Position numbers and translations under genes: made by a program
Assembly: GCF_001894745.1 (NCBI RefSeq)
Contig: NZ_BBYF01000017.1
Span: forward strand, 1-64,000
Reading direction: 5' to 3'
Length of the DNA: 64,000 nucleotides
Source: Paenibacillus sp. NAIST15-1
Lineage (GTDB): Bacteria; Bacillota; Bacilli; Paenibacillales; Paenibacillaceae
Notes under the pieces: model-generated
Seen by the model: the letters and a program-made list of their open reading frames with translations, nothing else
Databases searched by the model: none
Told to the model about the DNA's origin: nothing
Shown here: positions 44,325 to 52,578 of the stretch, one piece after another
Layout: the number at the start of each line of letters is the position of its first letter
Position numbering within the stretch: the stretch's first letter is position 1

Positions 44325-44741
44325 TTATTCATTGACCGAAAACGTTGAGGCTATTAATTCAACATAGCCATCATATCCTGTAATCATATAATGCCTTAGA
44401 CCAAGCCTATTTTTAGGGTCATATTTTTTAACGTTTTCCTGTAGGTATGTAGAATTAACCACTTCATAAAAACCTAAATGATGAAATTTTTCTTGATCAG
44501 GGACATCAATATGATAACCATTATAATGATTCTCATAGAAAGGTACAGTTACGCATTTAGCTTCTGCCACTAGTGGGAAACAAATTTCAATATTCACACA
44601 CTTGTCCCAATCCATGCTTTGCGGATTTTTCAATGGTATAGCACCAACTTCAACTTTTACACCATCTGATTCTGTATAAACTACCTTTAGGTCAGTGGTG
44701 GATATTTTGAATTCGGGCATTACAGGTTTTAAAGTTAACAT
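44325..44741 (-). CDS. Hypothetical protein, possible immunity protein
   Basis: 138 residues starting at ATG 44741, which has GAGGA upstream; a TTG at 44786 would add 15 residues but has no RBS. It appears to be a soluble alpha+beta protein with many charged and aromatic residues (MDWDKCVNIEICFPLV, VPFYENHYNGYHIDVP, GFYEVVNSTYLQEN, LGLRHYMITGYDGYVELIAS). I do not recognise a family. It shares orientation with the ankyrin gene 36 bases downstream, so the two probably form a transcript. The base composition is more AT-rich than the eut genes, as in the neighbouring SUKH genes. Confidence 0.6.
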   Translation of the reverse strand: MLTLKPVMPEFKISTTDLKVVYTESDGVKVEVGAIPLKNPQSMDWDKCVNIEICFPLVAEAKCVTVPFYENHYNGYHIDVPDQEKFHHLGFYEVVNSTYLQENVKKYDPKNRLGLRHYMITGYDGYVELIASTFSVNE

Positions 44742-44917
44742 ATGTTTAAATCCTCGACTATATAAATTCTCAACGATTTCTATCAAAATTCAACTACATT
44801 AATTACAGCAGATTACTCCAAAAAGTTCAATCGCTAAAATAGCGGTTGTATCTAAATGTAGATTTTAGTGGGTGGGTATGCTACCGTATTTGCAGTACAG
44901 ACTGGAGGTTTTAGACG

Positions 44918-45676
44918 ATGAAGGATAGAGCTAATAGTGTATGGGTTGATATCGTGCTTGTTAAGTTGCCACCTGATGGCTTGAAGGGGCTGATACATCT
45001 TAGAGAAGCTTTGCAACTCACCACGAATGCAACACATTTATACCAACAATCTAAGTCATTGCCATATACGCTTATGGAAAAGGTGTATTTTGGAACAGCC
45101 GACAACTTAGTTAAACGACTAAAGAACCCAGAGATCCTTCAAATCATCGAAAGGGGTGATAGGGAGGAAGTGATATCCGTTGAAGCCCGAATCCCCGAGG
45201 AAGCCAAACAGATTCCAACCTTGCCGAAGCAGCTAGTAGAATTTATTAATCTTGATTTCTGCTTTGATTATATAGGAATGCTCCCAGCATATTACGCAGA
45301 CATAAATGATTTTAATAAAATACAGGAAGGCTATCGCTTTAACTCTCTCTCAGGGGAATTTCTCGTTTCAGATAAAAACGGCGATTGGCAAGATGGCTGG
45401 TATGTTTTCGCGGTGAACACGATGGACGATCCTTTTTGTATTGACTTTACTCAAAAAGATCATGGCTTTCCTGTCTACTTTTCATATCACGGAACGGGAA
45501 AGTGGGTTCCGATTAAAATTGCAGATACGTTAGAACAATTTGAACAGATTTTGAGAGTACTCAAAAGTAAAGATTTAGAGGTTCCCTTTGAATTAAGTGA
45601 ACTGTCTTTAGAAATTGATTTGAACAATGAATTTTGGGATGAAGTGAACGGAACGTGCAAAGAACTGGATCAGTAG
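44918..45676 (+). CDS. SMI1/KNR4 (SUKH) family protein
   Basis: 252 residues. The C-terminal 150 residues follow the SUKH pattern: LPKQLVEFINLDFCFDYIGMLPAYYADINDF, GWYVFAVNTMDDPFCIDFTQKDHGFPVYFSYHGTGKWVPIKIADTLEQFEQIL. The N-terminal 90 residues are an extra domain of unknown type. SUKH proteins mostly neutralise polymorphic toxins. GGAGG lies 15 bases before the ATG. It is divergent from the unknown gene at 44741. Confidence 0.75.
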   Translation: MKDRANSVWVDIVLVKLPPDGLKGLIHLREALQLTTNATHLYQQSKSLPYTLMEKVYFGTADNLVKRLKNPEILQIIERGDREEVISVEARIPEEAKQIPTLPKQLVEFINLDFCFDYIGMLPAYYADINDFNKIQEGYRFNSLSGEFLVSDKNGDWQDGWYVFAVNTMDDPFCIDFTQKDHGFPVYFSYHGTGKWVPIKIADTLEQFEQILRVLKSKDLEVPFELSELSLEIDLNNEFWDEVNGTCKELDQ

Positions 45677-45836
45677 TAAGGGCATGTATTTACATACATC
45701 GAATAAGCAATACGGCGTAGGGAGATCAATTTTAGCGAACGGCAATAATTATATTTTGCGTGGCGACGTTTGTGTTACGCCTTGTTTTGGATGTTTTGGG
45801 TGAACGCAAAGAATGCTTGTGAAAAGGGGTACCTAG

Positions 45837-46931
45837 ATGAGTTATTTTACTGAAGCTGATTTTAAAAACTTATGGAAGAGGGAAGGATCAGCGTATTTTA
45901 CCCTGCCACTGCCATCCGATGAGGAATTAGCAGCGTTGGAGCAACGGCTTGGCGTTAAACTTCCCGCTTCTTACATTGAGTTTGTGTCCACATCTCAAAA
46001 TGGTGGATTACTTAAACGCAATGGCTTTCCTATTCTTGATGGATCCGGCAATACGATTCGGCATGTAAAAATTGATTATATTAATGCAATCGGTCACCGT
46101 CCTGGAGATGAAAGTCTTCCAACGCACTATGCCGGACACAAGGCGCGTGATATGCCCCCGCTCTTCTATGACATTCCAAATCTATTGGAAATTTGCGGCA
46201 TCTTGGGTGCGCCTTATTATGATTTCTTTGTTTTAAACTATTTGGAGTGTGGGACAAGCGGGGAGCCGTCTGTAGCTTTCATAACTCGAAAAGTTCGACG
46301 TGGCAAAAACGGCGAACCTGTCAATGGAAAAGAAGACTGGCGGAATATTAACGAAACATATTATTGGGAATTGACAACCGTTGCCCCTACTTTTGATGCA
46401 TATATCAAAGACCTTATCGTTATGCCCAAACTGCCCGCCTTTGACTTTGCAGCATTAAAAGCACCATTGAAACAAGCCGCACAAAAATCATTCCGCGAAA
46501 TAATAAAAGCGCATGGACATGAAGTAATTATCTCTTTTGGCCTGTACGTTGATGATGAAGGCTCTATGGTAGCGGACGCGGCAAATACAAAAACACATTT
46601 CGAAAAACTTGTGGCTGAAGATCCCTCAGATAAGGATTATTTTGCTTACGCCACTAACGAATGGCGTTATGAAGGCACAAATTTTACGCTCGATTTGTTC
46701 GAGCCGATTTGCAACGAACTTGCCATGTATAGTGCGGCTTTGGGATCAGATGGCAAAATGAAACGTTTCCGCGATAAGTTGCTTGATCTTTGTACGGAGG
46801 TATTGGCGGAATTAAAAGCAGAGGATTTCTTCGCCAAAGAATATAATTCACCAGTCTTGCTTAGTGTCGGCGTTTCAAACGGCGATGTTTCTACTGCAAA
46901 AAGGAAAAAGATTCGCGCACTTTTGGCATAG
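45837..46931 (+). CDS. SUKH (SMI1/KNR4)-DUF4303 fusion protein
   Basis: 364 residues. Residues 1-200 form a SUKH domain (LPSDEELAALEQRLGVKLPASYIEFVSTSQNGGLL, GILGAPYYDFFVLNYLECGTSGEPSVAFI). Residues 215-364 match DUF4303 (AAQKSFREIIKAHGHEVIISFGLYVDDEGSMVADAANT ... FAYATNEWRYEG). Both domains are found in bacterial immunity proteins. The joined architecture suggests protection against more than one toxin family or fusion of two adjacent immunity genes. AAAAGGGG lies ten bases before the ATG. Confidence 0.82.
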   Translation: MSYFTEADFKNLWKREGSAYFTLPLPSDEELAALEQRLGVKLPASYIEFVSTSQNGGLLKRNGFPILDGSGNTIRHVKIDYINAIGHRPGDESLPTHYAGHKARDMPPLFYDIPNLLEICGILGAPYYDFFVLNYLECGTSGEPSVAFITRKVRRGKNGEPVNGKEDWRNINETYYWELTTVAPTFDAYIKDLIVMPKLPAFDFAALKAPLKQAAQKSFREIIKAHGHEVIISFGLYVDDEGSMVADAANTKTHFEKLVAEDPSDKDYFAYATNEWRYEGTNFTLDLFEPICNELAMYSAALGSDGKMKRFRDKLLDLCTEVLAELKAEDFFAKEYNSPVLLSVGVSNGDVSTAKRKKIRALLA

Positions 46932-47016
46932 TACTTGAAATAGTTCATCGTTTCGCAAAACTATTTAGGTCGTTGGGGCAAAAAGAAATTTTAAACAGTA
47001 GAATCAATCAAATTCC

Positions 47017-47053
47017 GACAAGCTCGAGCAACACGCTCTGGCTTGTTTTTTTG
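47017..47053 (+). terminator. Terminator after the SUKH-DUF4303 gene
   Basis: ACAAGC(T)CGAGC pairs with GCTC-TG-GCTTGT around AACAC, followed by T7. Confidence 0.82.
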
Positions 47054-47138
47054 CCAAATCCCGAAAAAGCTTTTATACAAAACAATTCAAAATTACGATG
47101 CATATAGTGATCATCGCTTCATCGGAATGAAAGTATAT

Positions 47139-47178
47139 ACTTCCTTTTGTAGGTAAAGTACACTTTAAGAAAGGAAGT
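47139..47178 (+). promoter_or_regulatory. Nested palindrome upstream of the VOC gene (operator candidate)
   Basis: ACTTCCTTT (47139-47147) and AAAGGAAGT (47170-47178) form an outer dyad; inside lies the perfect palindrome TAAAGTACACTTTA (47154-47167). Such AT-rich dyads are usual for HxlR- or MarR-type repressors, but no such regulator is encoded next to it. Confidence 0.5.
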
Positions 47179-47237
47179 TCATGGTAGTATAAGGTGAATA
47201 CGGAGTCAAGGTCTGATTTCTCATGATGGAGGTACCT

Positions 47238-47606
47238 ATGACGGTTAAACGAATCGTTGCCAATATAGCTGCATTGAATCTATCGGAAGCCAAGCGTTTC
47301 TACGAGGAAATATTGGGACTTGATCTCATGATGGATCACGGTTGGATTGCTACCTATGGAAATGACGCTCAAATGAGTGTTCAGATTAGTATAGCGTCAC
47401 AAGGAGGTTCAGACACGCCTGTTCCGGATGTGTCGATTGAAGTGGATGATGTCGATGCTGTCGACGCTGTTCTGGAAAAGATGGAGCTTGCTGGTTTCCC
47501 GATTGAATACGGGCCTGCAGATGAGCCTTGGGGAGTGAGACGCTTCTATGTGCGTGATCCTTTCGGTAAGGTTGTGAATATTTTGGCACATACCAGTCGT
47601 TCGTAA
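47238..47606 (+). CDS. VOC (glyoxalase/bleomycin resistance) family protein
   Basis: 122 residues, the size of a two-module VOC protein: VKRIVANIAALNLSEAKRFYEEILGLDLMMDHGWIATYG in the first module, PDVSIEVDDVDAVDAVLEKMELAGFPIEYGPADEPWGVRRFYVRDPFGKVVNILAH in the second. Metal-ligand positions are only partly conserved. The start at ATG 47238 has GGAGGT four bases upstream; an in-frame ATG at 47223 lacks an RBS. Substrate unknown. Confidence 0.85.
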   Translation: MTVKRIVANIAALNLSEAKRFYEEILGLDLMMDHGWIATYGNDAQMSVQISIASQGGSDTPVPDVSIEVDDVDAVDAVLEKMELAGFPIEYGPADEPWGVRRFYVRDPFGKVVNILAHTSRS

Positions 47607-47690
47607 TTGAGATTTCATATGAAAGATTCGCAAGTGCATTCCTACATAAAGCTTCATATAACGATGACATCGGAGAGGATTGAGTTCGAA

Positions 47691-48161
47691 ATGCAGCATG
47701 AGATGCGACAAAAATATCATGTGTTAGCCAGAGGCATTATTTTATCAGGGGAATACCTGCTAGTGGCACATTGTATTGGGATGGACAATACGTTCCTGCC
47801 TGGTGGACATGTTGAATTTCGGGAAGGAATGCAGGAGTCGCTGTCTCGTGAAATATTCGAAGAGATGGGCCTACAGTGTGAAGTGAAGCAGTATATTGGT
47901 GCGGTTGAAGCGGGCTATGAAGACAACAATGTTTATCATCAGGAAATCAATCATTTATTTATAACTGATGTACATGATATCGATCCAACTCGGAATCCCA
48001 GATCGATGGAAGCACATTTGGAGTTTTATTGGATTCATGTCAATGAGATGGACGAGCATAATCTGCTTCCGTATCCTGTTCGGGAAGCGGTTACACATTG
48101 TAAGAATGGCAATCGAACTCCCTTCTGGGGGAGCGACATTGTATCATCAGGGGAGTGCTGA
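47691..48161 (+). CDS. Nudix hydrolase
   Basis: About 156 residues. The Nudix box is GGHVEFREGMQESLSREIFEEMG, a full match to GX5EX7REUXEEXGU. It cuts a nucleoside diphosphate linked to some moiety; the substrate is open. The start is uncertain: ATG 47691 follows GGAGAGGA with a 12-base gap, ATG 47664 and 47607 lie upstream in frame. It overlaps the region just before the next GNAT gene. Confidence 0.85.
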   Translation: MQHEMRQKYHVLARGIILSGEYLLVAHCIGMDNTFLPGGHVEFREGMQESLSREIFEEMGLQCEVKQYIGAVEAGYEDNNVYHQEINHLFITDVHDIDPTRNPRSMEAHLEFYWIHVNEMDEHNLLPYPVREAVTHCKNGNRTPFWGSDIVSSGEC

Positions 48162-48166
48162 CCAGA

Positions 48167-48757
48167 ATGACAGAGTTAACAATTGATTGTGGCGACATAT
48201 TGCTGCGGGAGTATCGAATGGAAGATGTGGATGCTATATGTGCATTAACGCAGGAGCCTGCTATTTTGGAATTCTTACCGGATTGGAACGCATCGAAGGA
48301 GCAAAGGTTGGATTGGATGGCCAACTACGAGTTGGTAGAAAATAAACAATTTCTGCAGGCGGTTGCAGAAGACGGACACATTGGTGATCTTTGCCTACGC
48401 TTAGGAATTGTGCTGAAGGAGACAGGTGCGTTTATAGGATGGTGCGTAACAGGGATGAAGGATGAATTGCCGTCTCCGAATCGGGAAATTGCGTATGCAA
48501 TCTCTCAAGATTATTCCGGGAAGGGATATATGACGCAGGCGGCGCGAGCGCTTATCACCTATTTGTTCGAGAATACGGATGTAACTGAGCTGAATGCAGT
48601 TGCACGCTTGAACAATATTTCTTCAAATAAAGTGATCCAAAAGTGTGGGTTTATTCAGTATAGTGAGATCGATATCGACAAGCAGCCGCATTTGTATTAC
48701 AAGCTGCGCAAGTCTGAATGGACTGGGAAGCAGAAGTGTGAAGGAATGAATGTTTAG
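48167..48757 (+). CDS. GNAT acetyltransferase, RimJ/RimL type
   Basis: 196 residues with the ribosomal-protein-acetyltransferase layout: DILLREYRMEDVDAICALTQEP at the start, IGWCVTGMKDELPSPNREIAYAISQDYSGKGYMTQAARALITYLFE (acetyl-CoA loop SGKGYM) and NNISSNKVIQKCGFIQYSE at the end. ATG 48167 lies a few bases beyond the Nudix stop, with GGGGAG upstream. The acceptor is unknown. Confidence 0.88.
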   Translation: MTELTIDCGDILLREYRMEDVDAICALTQEPAILEFLPDWNASKEQRLDWMANYELVENKQFLQAVAEDGHIGDLCLRLGIVLKETGAFIGWCVTGMKDELPSPNREIAYAISQDYSGKGYMTQAARALITYLFENTDVTELNAVARLNNISSNKVIQKCGFIQYSEIDIDKQPHLYYKLRKSEWTGKQKCEGMNV

Positions 48758-48797
48758 CATCTAAGTATCAGAACAGTCCATATTGCTCAAGGAAGCT

Positions 48798-48926
48798 ATG
48801 ATTCAATTGTACATACGAATCGGATTAAGTATTAAGCACCATCCGCATGATTTACCTGAATATTTGGCTGCTTGGGAGTATTGGAAGGAACAAATGGCCG
48901 GGTATGTAAAAGAAGTTGATCATTAA
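48798..48926 (+). CDS. Small ORF of 42 residues, possible gene fragment
   Basis: AAGGA lies five bases before ATG 48798. The product is a short protein rich in Trp, Tyr and His (HPHDLPEYLAAWEYWKEQ), which reads like the C-terminal end of a larger protein. No family recognised; it may be a remnant. Confidence 0.3.
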   Translation: MIQLYIRIGLSIKHHPHDLPEYLAAWEYWKEQMAGYVKEVDH

Positions 48927-49068
48927 GAAACAGCGGACTGGGAAAGAAGAATGGCATCCTTATTCAGAAGGCGTTACTGTGAAACTAACTAGTATAGTGA
49001 GCCTGGGCATGCTTGTTCATGAAAAGATAGAGAATAACGACAACGAGAATAAATTGGAGGACAACAAC

Positions 49069-49500
49069 ATGGAAGCATACAGTTTGCATGAAATGGTCGT
49101 ACATCATACGAAGCTAGCCATTCAAATTGCTGAAAAGACGGGGCACACGCTGGACTTCAGCAGCGAGAGTATTCATCGGGTGGAAGACATATTGGATAAC
49201 TACGCGAATGATTATGCGAGTCATGATGATATGGTTAAGCCGCTCGATCGAGAGGTGTGGTCAATAGCGGCGATTTGGGGCATCTATGTAGGAGAGATTA
49301 TGAGGATTGAACTGGGCGAAGCATGCAGATGGGAAGAGGTTGATGGAGGGTACCTGTTGATTGCTCATGGAGCCCAGGCCAATCCGATAGGGAAGGCATA
49401 TAAACGCATCGTCAACGGTCCTGAGGATAATATCGTGTCGTTCTATGACATCATTGGGGAGAAAATGCGCGAGCATATCCAAAAAGGACAGGAGATCTAG
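49069..49500 (+). CDS. Hypothetical protein
   Basis: 143 residues from ATG 49069, with TTGGAGG ten bases upstream; earlier in-frame starts lack an RBS. Helical N-terminal part (LHEMVVHHTKLAIQIAEKTGHTLDFSSESIHRVEDIL), then WSIAAIWGIYVGEIMRIELGEACRWEEVDGGYLLIAHGAQANPIGKAYKRI, which looks like a conserved core. I cannot name the family. Sixteen bases from the next gene, so probably co-transcribed with the nucleotidase-like gene. Confidence 0.75.
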   Translation: MEAYSLHEMVVHHTKLAIQIAEKTGHTLDFSSESIHRVEDILDNYANDYASHDDMVKPLDREVWSIAAIWGIYVGEIMRIELGEACRWEEVDGGYLLIAHGAQANPIGKAYKRIVNGPEDNIVSFYDIIGEKMREHIQKGQEI

Positions 49501-49516
49501 CAGAGAGGAAAATGAT

Positions 49517-50509
49517 ATGGGGTATCACATCCAAGATAAATTGGTAGTGGCTGTAGCGTCGAGTGCGTTGTTTGATTTGACAGAATCAGATGCTGTTTTT
49601 CAGGAACATGGTGAAGAAGAATATCGGAAGTATCAGCGTGAGAATGAGAAGCGAGTGCTGAATAAAGGTGTGGCTTTCCCACTTATTAAGAGATTGCTCG
49701 GTCTGAACGATGCGGATATCGGTGATCAAGCCGTAGAGGTCGTTCTGTTGTCCCGCAATGATCCGGATACCGGCCTGCGCGTATTCAAATCGATAGAGTA
49801 TTATGGTCTGCCTATTACACGGGCGGTATTCGTCACGGGAAATGATCCGTTTGTATATATGGATGCTTTTAATGCGTCGCTCTTCTTGTCTGGCAATAAG
49901 GATGATGTGAAGCAGGCCGTTGAGTTGGGGTTGCCAGCGGGTTGCGTGTATCCGACTGATTATGTTGATGATGAGGAAGATGAAGAGCTCCGTATTGCCT
50001 TTGATTTCGACGGTATTATTGCAGATGATTCGGCAGAGGCTGTATATGAAAAGGGAGCAATTGAGCTGTTTCACCAGCATGAGCGGTTGAAGGCGGGAGA
50101 GCCGCTCCCTGCCGGGCCATTGTTGCGTTTCTTTCTCGAAATTTCCAAGCTGCAGCGGAGAGAGATCAATCGTAGAATTGAGAATCCAAATTATCGACCG
50201 AAAATAAGAGTAGCTATCGCGACGGCACGGAATGCGCCTGCGCATGAACGGGTGATTTCCACTCTACGAAAGCTGGATATTCGGATTGATGAAGCATTTT
50301 TCTTAGGCGGAGTTGAGAAGGAGCGGGTACTGAAAATCTTTAAACCACACATCTTCTTTGATGACCAGGTTGGGCATATAGAAGGAGTTGCGAGAATCGC
50401 ACCTTCCGTCCACGTCCCGTTCGGAGTAAGAAATGTTGAGGCAGTAGGCGAGACACGACAGAGCAGAGAACTTGCATCGATCCTCTTAACAGAAGGGGCT
50501 GAGATGTAG
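49517..50509 (+). CDS. 5'-nucleotidase (cytosolic NT5C-like, HAD fold)
   Basis: 330 residues. Opens KLVVAVASSALFDLTESDAVF, where the first HAD motif has lost its usual Asp pair. A second DFDG motif appears in LRIAFDFDGIIADDSAEAVY (near residue 165), followed by KIRVAIATARNAPAHERVISTLR, FFLGGVEKERVLKIFKPHIFFDDQ (DD motif) and VHVPFGVRN. This arrangement fits the cytosolic 5'-nucleotidase family (Pfam 5_nucleotid). Expected to dephosphorylate nucleoside monophosphates. ATG 49517 has GAGAGGA eight bases upstream. The stop overlaps the next start by one base. Confidence 0.85.
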   Translation: MGYHIQDKLVVAVASSALFDLTESDAVFQEHGEEEYRKYQRENEKRVLNKGVAFPLIKRLLGLNDADIGDQAVEVVLLSRNDPDTGLRVFKSIEYYGLPITRAVFVTGNDPFVYMDAFNASLFLSGNKDDVKQAVELGLPAGCVYPTDYVDDEEDEELRIAFDFDGIIADDSAEAVYEKGAIELFHQHERLKAGEPLPAGPLLRFFLEISKLQRREINRRIENPNYRPKIRVAIATARNAPAHERVISTLRKLDIRIDEAFFLGGVEKERVLKIFKPHIFFDDQVGHIEGVARIAPSVHVPFGVRNVEAVGETRQSRELASILLTEGAEM

Positions 50510-50955
50510 TGAGTCAGAACCGCGTAATAAAACATACTCACCTTGGAGTCTATGGTGTGATGATGAGAAATAATGAAATCCTGCTGATCAAAAAAGCAAG
50601 AGGCCCGCATACCGGTAAATGGGATCTTCCGGGTGGAAGAATTGAGTTTGGAGAAGAGCCCTATGCAGCGCTGCTACGGGAAATTGAAGAGGAAACAGGA
50701 ATCGCGAATTGTTCGGGAACGATACGAACCGCTCTCTCCTACACCCTGATTTATCCCTATGCTGAGGATACGTTAGAAGAGCTCCACCACATTGGCATCA
50801 TTTACAATGTAGACATACCTAATGATCATGAATTGAGAGTGGGCGGAGATGGGGAGGATTCACTTGGTGCTTGTTGGATTGCCATTGAAGATTTGCCCAA
50901 GTGTAAAGTTACTCCTTTTCTATCCTTATTGTTCGAGCTTGATGCTGTCATTTGA
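50509..50955 (+). CDS. Nudix hydrolase (MutT-like)
   Basis: 148 residues. Nudix box GGRIEFGEEPYAALLREIEEETG is complete, preceded by LLIKKARGPHTGKWDLPGG. GTG start at 50509 overlaps the upstream TAG, so translation is probably coupled to the nucleotidase; GGGGCTGAG lies upstream. A pairing of nucleotidase and Nudix enzyme suggests nucleotide-pool cleaning or salvage. Confidence 0.9.
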   Translation: MSQNRVIKHTHLGVYGVMMRNNEILLIKKARGPHTGKWDLPGGRIEFGEEPYAALLREIEEETGIANCSGTIRTALSYTLIYPYAEDTLEELHHIGIIYNVDIPNDHELRVGGDGEDSLGACWIAIEDLPKCKVTPFLSLLFELDAVI

Positions 50956-50965
50956 ACGAAAAAAT

Positions 50966-51008
50966 ACGAACGTTCGTTCTTTTGTTTTGTGAGAAAATGT
51001 GGTATAGT
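50966..51008 (+). promoter_or_regulatory. Promoter with SOS-box-like palindrome
   Basis: ACGAACGTTCGT (50966-50977) is a perfect palindrome, and CGAAC-GTTC-GTTCT reads like the Gram-positive LexA box CGAAC-N4-GTTCG with one end mismatch. It touches the -35 region (TTTTGT) of a promoter whose -10 is TATAGT (51003-51008). Confidence 0.45.
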
Positions 51009-51014
51009 TAAAAT

Positions 51015-51137
51015 CTGAGATAGGAAGAAAAGAGGACTTCGTGAGAGTTCTATCCCTTAGATCCGTTTTTGAATAGCTGCATAACTAAACGTACTGCAAC
51101 CCACCTTTCGATATTCGCTAGATGTGGGTTGTTTTGC
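51015..51137 (+). ncRNA. Candidate small RNA or structured leader
   Basis: After the promoter at 51003-51008 come a possible nested hairpin (GATAG...CTATC enclosing AGGAC/GTTCT) and a terminator, GCAACCCAC pairing with GTGGGTTG followed by TTTTGC (51096-51137). No ORF with an RBS lies inside. It could be a 120-nt sRNA or an attenuated leader of the GNAT gene at 51188. No known RNA family was recognised. Confidence 0.4.
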
Positions 51138-51187
51138 ATCCTATTATTAGAAGAGGAATAAGTGGAACATCATACGAGGTGACAATA

Positions 51188-51736
51188 ATGGAGAATACGA
51201 TCATCAAGCAAGATTACTTAGCTCAGGAATATCTGATTTGCCAGGCGACATCTGAGCATTTTGAGGCAATGCTGAACATATTTCTAGAGACGGCTGAGTG
51301 GCTCCACAGCAAGGGAATAAGACAATGGGGACATTTTCTTGACGGATACGGCAGAGATGATATTACAGCGAGCATTGACAGTGGATCTGCCTATGTTGTA
51401 TTGCAAGGAGATACTGTGATTGGCACGGTTTGTGTGCTCATGGAACCAGAAGAGTGGGATCTCCATATTTGGCCTGATACCGACCTAGGAGATTCTGTAA
51501 TGATTCATCGCTTGGCCGTGTCACGAGACTATGCTGGGGCGGGGATAGGCAAGCATATCGTAGCGTGGGTAGAGAATGGCTTGCAATTTCTTTCTGGCAA
51601 GAAGTATATCCGGCTGGATTGCGTTGGTGATAATGAGAAGTTGAATGCGTATTACGTGACACAAGGCTTTGAGAAGGTAGGGAGTACAGACGGTCATAGC
51701 AAATACCAAAAGGAAATTGGAGTTGTCGTTCCATAA
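51188..51736 (+). CDS. GNAT family N-acetyltransferase
   Basis: 182 residues: LICQATSEHFEAMLNIFLETAEWLHSKGIRQW at the start, then MIHRLAVSRDYAGAGIGKHIVAWVENG, which is the strand-4 and acetyl-CoA loop (R/Q-x-x-G-x-G/A variant YAGAGIG), and NEKLNAYYVTQGFEKVGS at the end. ATG 51188 with GAGGTGA nine bases upstream. The substrate is unknown; small GNATs of this type often act on antibiotics or amino acid derivatives. Confidence 0.9.
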   Translation: MENTIIKQDYLAQEYLICQATSEHFEAMLNIFLETAEWLHSKGIRQWGHFLDGYGRDDITASIDSGSAYVVLQGDTVIGTVCVLMEPEEWDLHIWPDTDLGDSVMIHRLAVSRDYAGAGIGKHIVAWVENGLQFLSGKKYIRLDCVGDNEKLNAYYVTQGFEKVGSTDGHSKYQKEIGVVVP

Positions 51737-51775
51737 TCGTTGTATAAATGCTATATATTGAAGGGAGATGCGGGC

Positions 51776-52258
51776 ATGGAGGCAATACTTGTTGATAAAG
51801 GGTCGATGATGGCAGTAGGTGTTTCTTTACAAGCGATCTTGCCAATTGAACGGGAAGAAAGAAATATCCCGAAGCTTCACGATGCATTCGAAAGTCGGAT
51901 AAGTGAAATCGAACACCGAATGAATAATGATTCGATTGGTATCTTTATCGATCCACCCAATTATGATTACAGAACGGATCCCTTCACATGGATGGCTGCT
52001 TTAGAAGTATCTTCATTAGAAAACATCCCCGAAGGAATGAGTTCGATTACCCTTCCTGCCAGCACTTATGTTCGAGCTGCCTATCAAGGACAACCTCATG
52101 AAGCTTATCGAGTCTATGACTTTTTATATAACTGGATTAAGCAATCAACCTATGAACTTGCTGATTCATACGGCATTGAAATTCGAAGAGTATCTGTCGA
52201 AGGCGATCAAGGAGAAGAAATTATCGAGTTGATGCTGCCTGTAAAATCAAAATCGTGA
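51776..52258 (+). CDS. GyrI-like / AraC effector-binding domain protein
   Basis: 160 residues with no DNA-binding domain. MEAILVDKGSMMAVGVSLQAI at the start, IGIFIDPPNYDYRTDPFTWMAALEV in the middle and MSSITLPASTYVRAAYQGQPHEAYRVYDFLYNWIKQS near the end are the usual blocks of stand-alone GyrI-like effector domains, which bind small molecules. AAGGGAG lies nine bases before the ATG. Its stop overlaps the next short gene. Confidence 0.8.
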   Translation: MEAILVDKGSMMAVGVSLQAILPIEREERNIPKLHDAFESRISEIEHRMNNDSIGIFIDPPNYDYRTDPFTWMAALEVSSLENIPEGMSSITLPASTYVRAAYQGQPHEAYRVYDFLYNWIKQSTYELADSYGIEIRRVSVEGDQGEEIIELMLPVKSKS

Positions 52259-52518
52259 AGAGCGTGGGGATGAACGCCGTTTGGAATAGCAAAAATCAAA
52301 TCTTAGATGTCAGTAAGGTAAATCGGATATACAAATTTTCATTTTTATCGATTTCTCAAATTTATGAACTAACAAAATCAGCTGGGGTCGAATCGGTACA
52401 AACTATGGCGAGCAAGTCTCAAAGTGAGACTGTATTTCACCTTTCAAAAGGTATGGAAAGCATATCGCCTGAATGGTCGTCCGATTTATACGCAGTAAGT
52501 TATGATTATGACACATAA
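52255..52518 (+). CDS. Hypothetical 87-residue protein
   Basis: GTG 52255 overlaps the upstream stop by four bases (GTGA), suggesting translational coupling; ATG 52270 after GCGTGGGG is an alternative. Residues 18-50 look helical (ILDVSKVNRIYKFSFLSISQIYEL). No family recognised. Probably an accessory product of the effector-domain gene. Confidence 0.55.
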   Translation: MKSVGMNAVWNSKNQILDVSKVNRIYKFSFLSISQIYELTKSAGVESVQTMASKSQSETVFHLSKGMESISPEWSSDLYAVSYDYDT

Positions 52519-52578
52519 TACAACTGGATCCTATTTTATCTGAATGTCATTTAACTAACTTGAGGGGATCGATGTACT

